Notes under the pieces: generated by a model | The model's input: the letters and a program-made list of their open reading frames with translations, nothing else | Databases searched by the model: none | Told to the model about the DNA's origin: nothing | Position numbers and translations under genes: made by a program | Assembly: GCA_038254365.1 (NCBI GenBank) | Contig: JBBSGI010000060.1 | Coordinates: forward strand, 1 to 17,910 | Length of the DNA stretch: 17,910 nt | Source: JAWWPG01 sp038254365 | GTDB lineage: Bacteria > Actinomycetota > Actinomycetes > Propionibacteriales > Nocardioidaceae | Direction: 5' to 3' | Shown: positions 14,107 to 17,910 of the stretch, piece after piece | Layout of the letters: each line of letters starts with the position of its first letter | How positions within the stretch are numbered: position 1 is the first letter of the stretch

Positions 14107-14581
14107 GCGTGTCCGGGGGGAAGGCTGAGCGCTCCGAGCATCGGACGGACGCCTACGGACAGCGCCTCCGGGGCGCGAGAGTTCGGCGTCGGGCGTGAGC
14201 GGGAACAGCGGCTGGCCGTACGACACGAGCACGCAGCAGCATGTTGATGTCGCTAACGCCGCCTCGCGTCAGCCCGCGACTGATCCCCATACTCGACCCG
14301 CGCGCCCGACGTCAGACTCGACGTCCAGCGTCATCACGACCGTCACCCGATCGCTCTGCCCCTACCGGCCACGCTCCTGCCCGCTCGCTTTCCTGAGACC
14401 GAGCAACCACAGTCAGCGTCACACCCTGGTATCAGCGATACGACGCCCATGGCGCGCATATGCCGGACCTGCACGCCGCGCGAAACCATGGCGATGCGCA
14501 CCGTCGGTGGGCTCGTGTGGTGAGTGTCTCGGCGGCTCCTCTCGTCTCGATGGCACGGTGCGGAGCTGCAACCAGGTGGAC
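14107..14581. other. intergenic stretch without a recognisable gene
   Basis: Open frames cross this region on both strands, but none has a good start site, family similarity or a separate credible end. It separates the relaxase-side repeats from the AbiE promoter. I found no tRNA fragment, insertion-sequence end or long repeat here. Confidence 0.5.
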
Positions 14582-14620
14582 AAAAGTGTTTACACGTCCG
14601 GACTATGTGTCTACACTTTT
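14582..14620 (+). promoter_or_regulatory. abiE promoter with overlapping inverted-repeat operator
   Basis: AAAAGTGTTTACAC (14582-14595) and GTGTCTACACTTTT (14607-14620) form a 14-bp inverted repeat with two mismatches and an 11-bp spacer. The left arm contains a -35 box TTTACA (14589-14594) and the right arm a -10 box TACACT (14612-14617), 17 bp apart. Transcription would start about 15 nt before the antitoxin ATG. AbiEi antitoxins are known to repress their own promoters by binding inverted repeats, and this site fits that closely. Confidence 0.8.
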
Positions 14621-14638
14621 GGTCGGGAGGTGGAGACC

Positions 14639-15265
14639 ATGAAGACGTCAGCAACGCGCCCGGCCAGCCTTGACGGGGCCGAGCGTACGACGCTGGCGTC
14701 GTTGCCTCCCATCTTCTCCTACGCGCAGGCGCGCCAGGCGGGTCTGTCGCAGCGGCGCATCTACTGGCTCCGCGACCAGGGGCTGATCGAGCCGCTAACC
14801 CAGGGCACCTACCGACGCGCCGGCGCCGGGCTCGACGCAGATCCTGACCTGATCGAAATCGCTACGCGCGCGCCGCGCGCGACTGTGTGCCTGACCAGTG
14901 CGCTCGCTAGACACCGCCTCACAGACGCGATTCCGAGCAAGATCGACATTGCCCTTCCGCGCAGCACCCGTCACCCGCCCACTGCGGCACCCGTGAGCTG
15001 GCATGCCTTCGCTCCGGCCACGTTCGACATAGGCCGCGACACGCTGGCGCTCACCGCGGACGCTCGTATCGGTCTCTACGGCGCGGAGCGCTCGATCATC
15101 GACGCCTTCCGCCTGCGCCACCAGGAGGGACCGGACCTCGCGCACGAAGCCCTCAAGCGGTGGCTAGGCCGTCGTGGCTCGTCTCCGGCCGAGCTCATCC
15201 GCATGGCTCAGCACTTCCCCAAGGCGCTTCCTTCGCTCCGGGCCGCGCTCGAGATCCTGCTGTGA
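14639..15265 (+). CDS. abiEi: AbiEi-family antitoxin / transcriptional repressor
   Basis: The 208-residue product has an N-terminal winged-helix segment (FSYAQARQAGLSQRRIYWLR then DQGLIEPLTQGTYRRAG, about residues 25-62). The C-terminal domain is AbiEi-like (RATVCLTSALARHRL, DIALPRSTRHPPTAAPVSWH, RSIIDAFRLRHQEG). It should neutralise the AbiEii toxin in a type IV manner, acting on the toxin's target or activity and not by stable complex formation. It should also repress its own promoter through the inverted repeat just upstream. ATG 14639 is set by GGGAGGTGGAG directly before it. The frame is open further upstream, but that would cross the promoter. The stop overlaps the toxin GTG start (GTGA), indicating translational coupling. 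Confidence 0.88.
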   Translation: MKTSATRPASLDGAERTTLASLPPIFSYAQARQAGLSQRRIYWLRDQGLIEPLTQGTYRRAGAGLDADPDLIEIATRAPRATVCLTSALARHRLTDAIPSKIDIALPRSTRHPPTAAPVSWHAFAPATFDIGRDTLALTADARIGLYGAERSIIDAFRLRHQEGPDLAHEALKRWLGRRGSSPAELIRMAQHFPKALPSLRAALEILL

Positions 15266-16182
15266 CGCGCGCTACCCGCGCGACCGTCGAGGGCCGTGCC
15301 TACCTCGACCTTCAGCAGCGGGCCCGCCGCGACTCCCGGCCGTTCGACGAGCTGCTCGCTCTCTACACCCTCGAAGGCTTCCTCGCCAGGCTCGCGGCGT
15401 CCCGGCACGCGAGCAACCTGGTGCTCAAAGGTGGGCTGTTGCTTGCGGCGTACGACGCACGCCGGCCGACCAGGGACGCCGACTTCGCGGCCCGGCAGGT
15501 CACGAACGACGTGGAGGAGATCTCCCGCCTCGTCCAGGAGATCGCGGCGATCAGCGCCGACGACGGGCTTGCGTTCGACCTCGACTCGGCACGGGGAGAG
15601 GTGATCCGCGACGAGGATGCGTACAGCGGTGTCCGCGTTCACCTCGATTGCCGGCTCGCGAGCGCGAAGACCTACCTGAACGTCGACATCAACGTCGGCG
15701 ACCCCATCTCGCCTGCTCCGGAGACGATCCACATCCCGCGCCTCCTCGACAAGGACCAGACGATCGACCTCTTCGGCTACCCGCTCCCGATGATCCACGC
15801 GGAGAAGATCGTCACCGCACTTCAGCGGGGCAGCGTGAACACACGGTGGCGCGACTTCGCCGACATCTACCTGCTGTCACGGCAGCATCCGATCGACGGC
15901 CACGACCTCGAGGGAGCGCTCCAGGCGGTGGCGCAGCATCGCGGTGTGGGCCTCGTTCCGCTGGCCGAAGCTCTCGCCGGGTACGCCGATGTGCCCGGCG
16001 TGCAGTCCAAGTGGTCGGCGTGGCGGCGCCGACAGCGGCTCGACGACAGACTTCCCGAGTCGTTCACGGAAGTGCTGGAGCAGGTCTATGTCTTCGCGGA
16101 CCCTGCGATCGCCGGTAACAGGGCGGACGCGGAGTGGCACCCAGGTGATCTTGCCTGGCGACCCGGCGGCGGACATGCCTGA
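15262..16182 (+). CDS. abiEii: AbiEii/AbiGii-type nucleotidyltransferase toxin
   Basis: The 306-residue product carries the DUF1814 nucleotidyltransferase hallmarks: KGGLLLAAYDARRPTRDADF, with GG at 57-58 and D72/D74, then HLDCRLASAKTYLNVDINVGDP, and the helical IHAEKIVTALQRGSVNTRWR and DFADIYLL further on. AbiEii-type toxins transfer nucleotides to RNA (tRNA in studied relatives), stopping growth and blocking phage. GTG 15262 overlaps the antitoxin stop by 4 nt. Longer in-frame starts would lie inside the antitoxin gene. No frameshift or missing catalytic residue is seen, so the toxin should be active. Together with the antitoxin it forms a complete AbiE module directly before hsdR. Confidence 0.9.
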   Translation: MTRATRATVEGRAYLDLQQRARRDSRPFDELLALYTLEGFLARLAASRHASNLVLKGGLLLAAYDARRPTRDADFAARQVTNDVEEISRLVQEIAAISADDGLAFDLDSARGEVIRDEDAYSGVRVHLDCRLASAKTYLNVDINVGDPISPAPETIHIPRLLDKDQTIDLFGYPLPMIHAEKIVTALQRGSVNTRWRDFADIYLLSRQHPIDGHDLEGALQAVAQHRGVGLVPLAEALAGYADVPGVQSKWSAWRRRQRLDDRLPESFTEVLEQVYVFADPAIAGNRADAEWHPGDLAWRPGGGHA

Positions 16183-16222
16183 ACGCCCGAGCCACGCGGC
16201 CCGAGTCGGTAGATTCCCGGGT

Positions 16223-17910
16223 GTGGACGGGGGACAGCTGACGGCCGAGCAGCGCGCTCGCGCGCTCATCGACCGGCAGCTCACCGACGCCGGCTGGTCA
16301 GTGCAGAGCCGATCCGAGCTCAACCTCTTCGCGGCCCAGGGCGTCGCCGTCCGCGAGGTGATCATGGCAGCCGGGCACGGGCGAGCGGACTATCTGCTCT
16401 ACGTCGACCAGCGTGCCGTGGGCGTCATCGAGGCCAAGCCGGAGGGGACACCACTATCCGGCGTTGAGTGGCAGTCCGCGATGTACGCCGAGGGTCTGCC
16501 GCCCGAGGTGCGGCTCAGGGCCCTGACCGTCGAGGGCCGGCTGCCGTTCGTCTTCGAGGCCTCGGGCTCGGAGACGCACCTGACCAACGGCTTCGACCCC
16601 GAGTCGCGGGCGCGACGGGTGTTCGCCGTCCCCCGCCCGGAGACGCTGGCCCGGGTGTTGCGCGACGCCGAGGCAGACGCGGCGGCACCTACCTGGCGGG
16701 CCAAGGTCAGCCGGATGCCCGCGCTGATCACCCTCGGCCTTCGCCCTGCGCAGATCGAGGCCGTCACCGGGATCGAGCGCAGCCTTGCCGAGCAGCGCTT
16801 CGACCGGTCCCTGGTGCAGATGGCCACCGGCGCCGGCAAGACCTTCACCGCCGTCACGTCGTCCTACCGGCTGCTCAAGCACGGCGGGTTCCGCCGGGTG
16901 CTGTTCCTGGTCGACCGCAACAACCTGGGCGACCAGACGCTGCGCGAGTTCCAGAACTACGCGACGCCGGACGACGGGCGCAGGTTCACCGAGCTCTACA
17001 ACATGGACAAGCTCGCCGGCGCCGGGATGGTCGGCTCTTCGCACGTGGTGATCTCGACGATCCAGCGGGTCCACGCCGCGCTGCGCGGTCAGCAGGTCGC
17101 CGACGTCGACGACCCTGGCATCGACGACTTCACCCCAGACGCCCCGGTCGAGGTGGTCTACAACGAGCAGATGCCGCCGGAGGCCTTCGACCTGGTCATC
17201 GTCGATGAGGCGCACCGCTCGATCTACGGGGTCTGGCGCGGGGTGTTGGAGTACTTCGACGCGCACATCGTCGGGCTGACCGCGACCCCGGTGAAGCAGA
17301 CGTTCGGGTTTTTCCAGCAGAACCTCGTCTCGGAGTACACCTACGCCCAGTCCGTCGCCGACAACGTCAACGTCGACTTCGACATCTACCGCATCCAGAC
17401 CCAGATCACCGACCAGGGCTCCACCGTCGACGCGGGCACGATCGTGCCGGTGCGGGACCGCCGCACCCGCCGGGAGCGCTACGAGACCCTCGACGACGAC
17501 CTGTCCTACACCGCCACCCAGCTCGACCGTGCGGTCACGTCACGCTCGCAGATCCGCCTGGTGCTGGAGACGTTCCGCGACCGGCTGTTCACCGAGATCT
17601 TCCCCGGTCGTTCGACGGTGCCCAAGACGCTGATCTTCGCCAAGGACGACAACCACGCCGAGGAGGTGCTCACCCTCGCGCGTGAGGTGTTCGGCAAGGG
17701 CAACGACTTCGCCGCCAAGATCACCTACAGCGCCCGCGACCCGAAGGGCCTGCTGCAGCAGTTCCGGACTTCCCCCAGCCTGCGTATCGCGGTCACCGTC
17801 GACATGATCGCGACGGGTACGGACGTCAAGCCGCTGGAGTGCGTGTTCTTCCTGCGGGACGTGCGCTCCGCGTCGTACTTCGAGCAGATGAAGGGCCGCG
17901 GCGCCCGCAC
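16223..17910 (+). CDS. hsdR: type I restriction enzyme R subunit HsdR (3' end outside window)
   Basis: At least 562 codons are visible. The N-terminus has a PD-(D/E)xK nuclease site (D56 in GRADYLLYV; E70-A-K72 in VIEAKPEG). A DEAD-box SF2 translocase follows: Walker A MATGAGKT (200-207), VDEAHRS (D328-E329-A330-H331), LTATP (352-356), IATGTDVKPLE and QMKGRGAR at the window end. In a type I complex HsdR translocates DNA and cuts remote from the recognition site. GTG 16223 gives the usual VDGGQLTAEQRAR opening. ATG 16175 is in frame and would overlap the toxin stop. Neither has a strong ribosome site. hsdM and hsdS must lie to the right, or the gene acts alone. The short gap after abiEii suggests read-through from the abiE promoter. 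Confidence 0.92.
   Translation, partial: MDGGQLTAEQRARALIDRQLTDAGWSVQSRSELNLFAAQGVAVREVIMAAGHGRADYLLYVDQRAVGVIEAKPEGTPLSGVEWQSAMYAEGLPPEVRLRALTVEGRLPFVFEASGSETHLTNGFDPESRARRVFAVPRPETLARVLRDAEADAAAPTWRAKVSRMPALITLGLRPAQIEAVTGIERSLAEQRFDRSLVQMATGAGKTFTAVTSSYRLLKHGGFRRVLFLVDRNNLGDQTLREFQNYATPDDGRRFTELYNMDKLAGAGMVGSSHVVISTIQRVHAALRGQQVADVDDPGIDDFTPDAPVEVVYNEQMPPEAFDLVIVDEAHRSIYGVWRGVLEYFDAHIVGLTATPVKQTFGFFQQNLVSEYTYAQSVADNVNVDFDIYRIQTQITDQGSTVDAGTIVPVRDRRTRRERYETLDDDLSYTATQLDRAVTSRSQIRLVLETFRDRLFTEIFPGRSTVPKTLIFAKDDNHAEEVLTLAREVFGKGNDFAAKITYSARDPKGLLQQFRTSPSLRIAVTVDMIATGTDVKPLECVFFLRDVRSASYFEQMKGRGAR

Noticed and set aside
13504..14232. In-frame N-terminal extension of the relaxase by 243 codons
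   Set aside because: It crosses the 42-bp tandem repeats and iterons, has a Cys/Trp/Arg-rich composition unlike a folded domain, and MobF relaxases begin at the tyrosine motif just after 13503.

Overview
The window comes from a high-GC actinobacterium. The evidence is strong G/C third-position bias, many GTG starts and AI-2E-transporter and propeller genes of actinobacterial style. The genus cannot be fixed from the sequence alone. The left part (1-2951) looks like ordinary chromosome: the start of a CBS-domain gene on the minus strand, an AI-2E/PerM-type membrane protein, a secreted beta-propeller-like protein, and a tRNA-Arg with anticodon CCU.

Everything right of the tRNA looks like accessory DNA, probably an island integrated at that tRNA. 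Between 3069 and 9048 lies a cargo block. It holds a small RbpA-like putative zinc protein and a DUF4062 protein on the minus strand, a divergent protein with a canonical HEPN ribonuclease motif (RNTLVH), and a 934-residue PHP-domain/ABC-ATPase protein of the TrlF/Ppl kind. PHP-ATPase, HEPN and DUF4062 genes all recur in anti-phage loci, so this block is the best candidate here for an undescribed defence system. That is an inference from domain content.

From 13503 down to 9184 (minus strand) runs a tight mobility operon: MobF relaxase-helicase, then an excisionase-type HTH protein (ATGA overlap), then a tyrosine integrase (16-nt gap). Upstream of the relaxase is about 1.1 kb without a convincing ordinary gene. 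It contains about eleven GGCAA(G/C)C motifs, most of them spaced 12 bp apart, a perfect 42-bp tandem duplication, small palindromes and a second 12-bp repeat set. This is a plausible oriT/iteron region. No replication or TraB/FtsK-type gene is visible, so the element looks mobilizable (IME-like) rather than fully self-transmissible.

The right end (14582-17910) holds an AbiE-type type IV toxin-antitoxin pair, whose promoter is covered by a 14-bp inverted repeat, followed 40 bp later by a type I restriction HsdR gene cut by the window edge. hsdM and hsdS are not in view. No second copy of the tRNA 3' end was found, so the right attachment site is probably outside the window.
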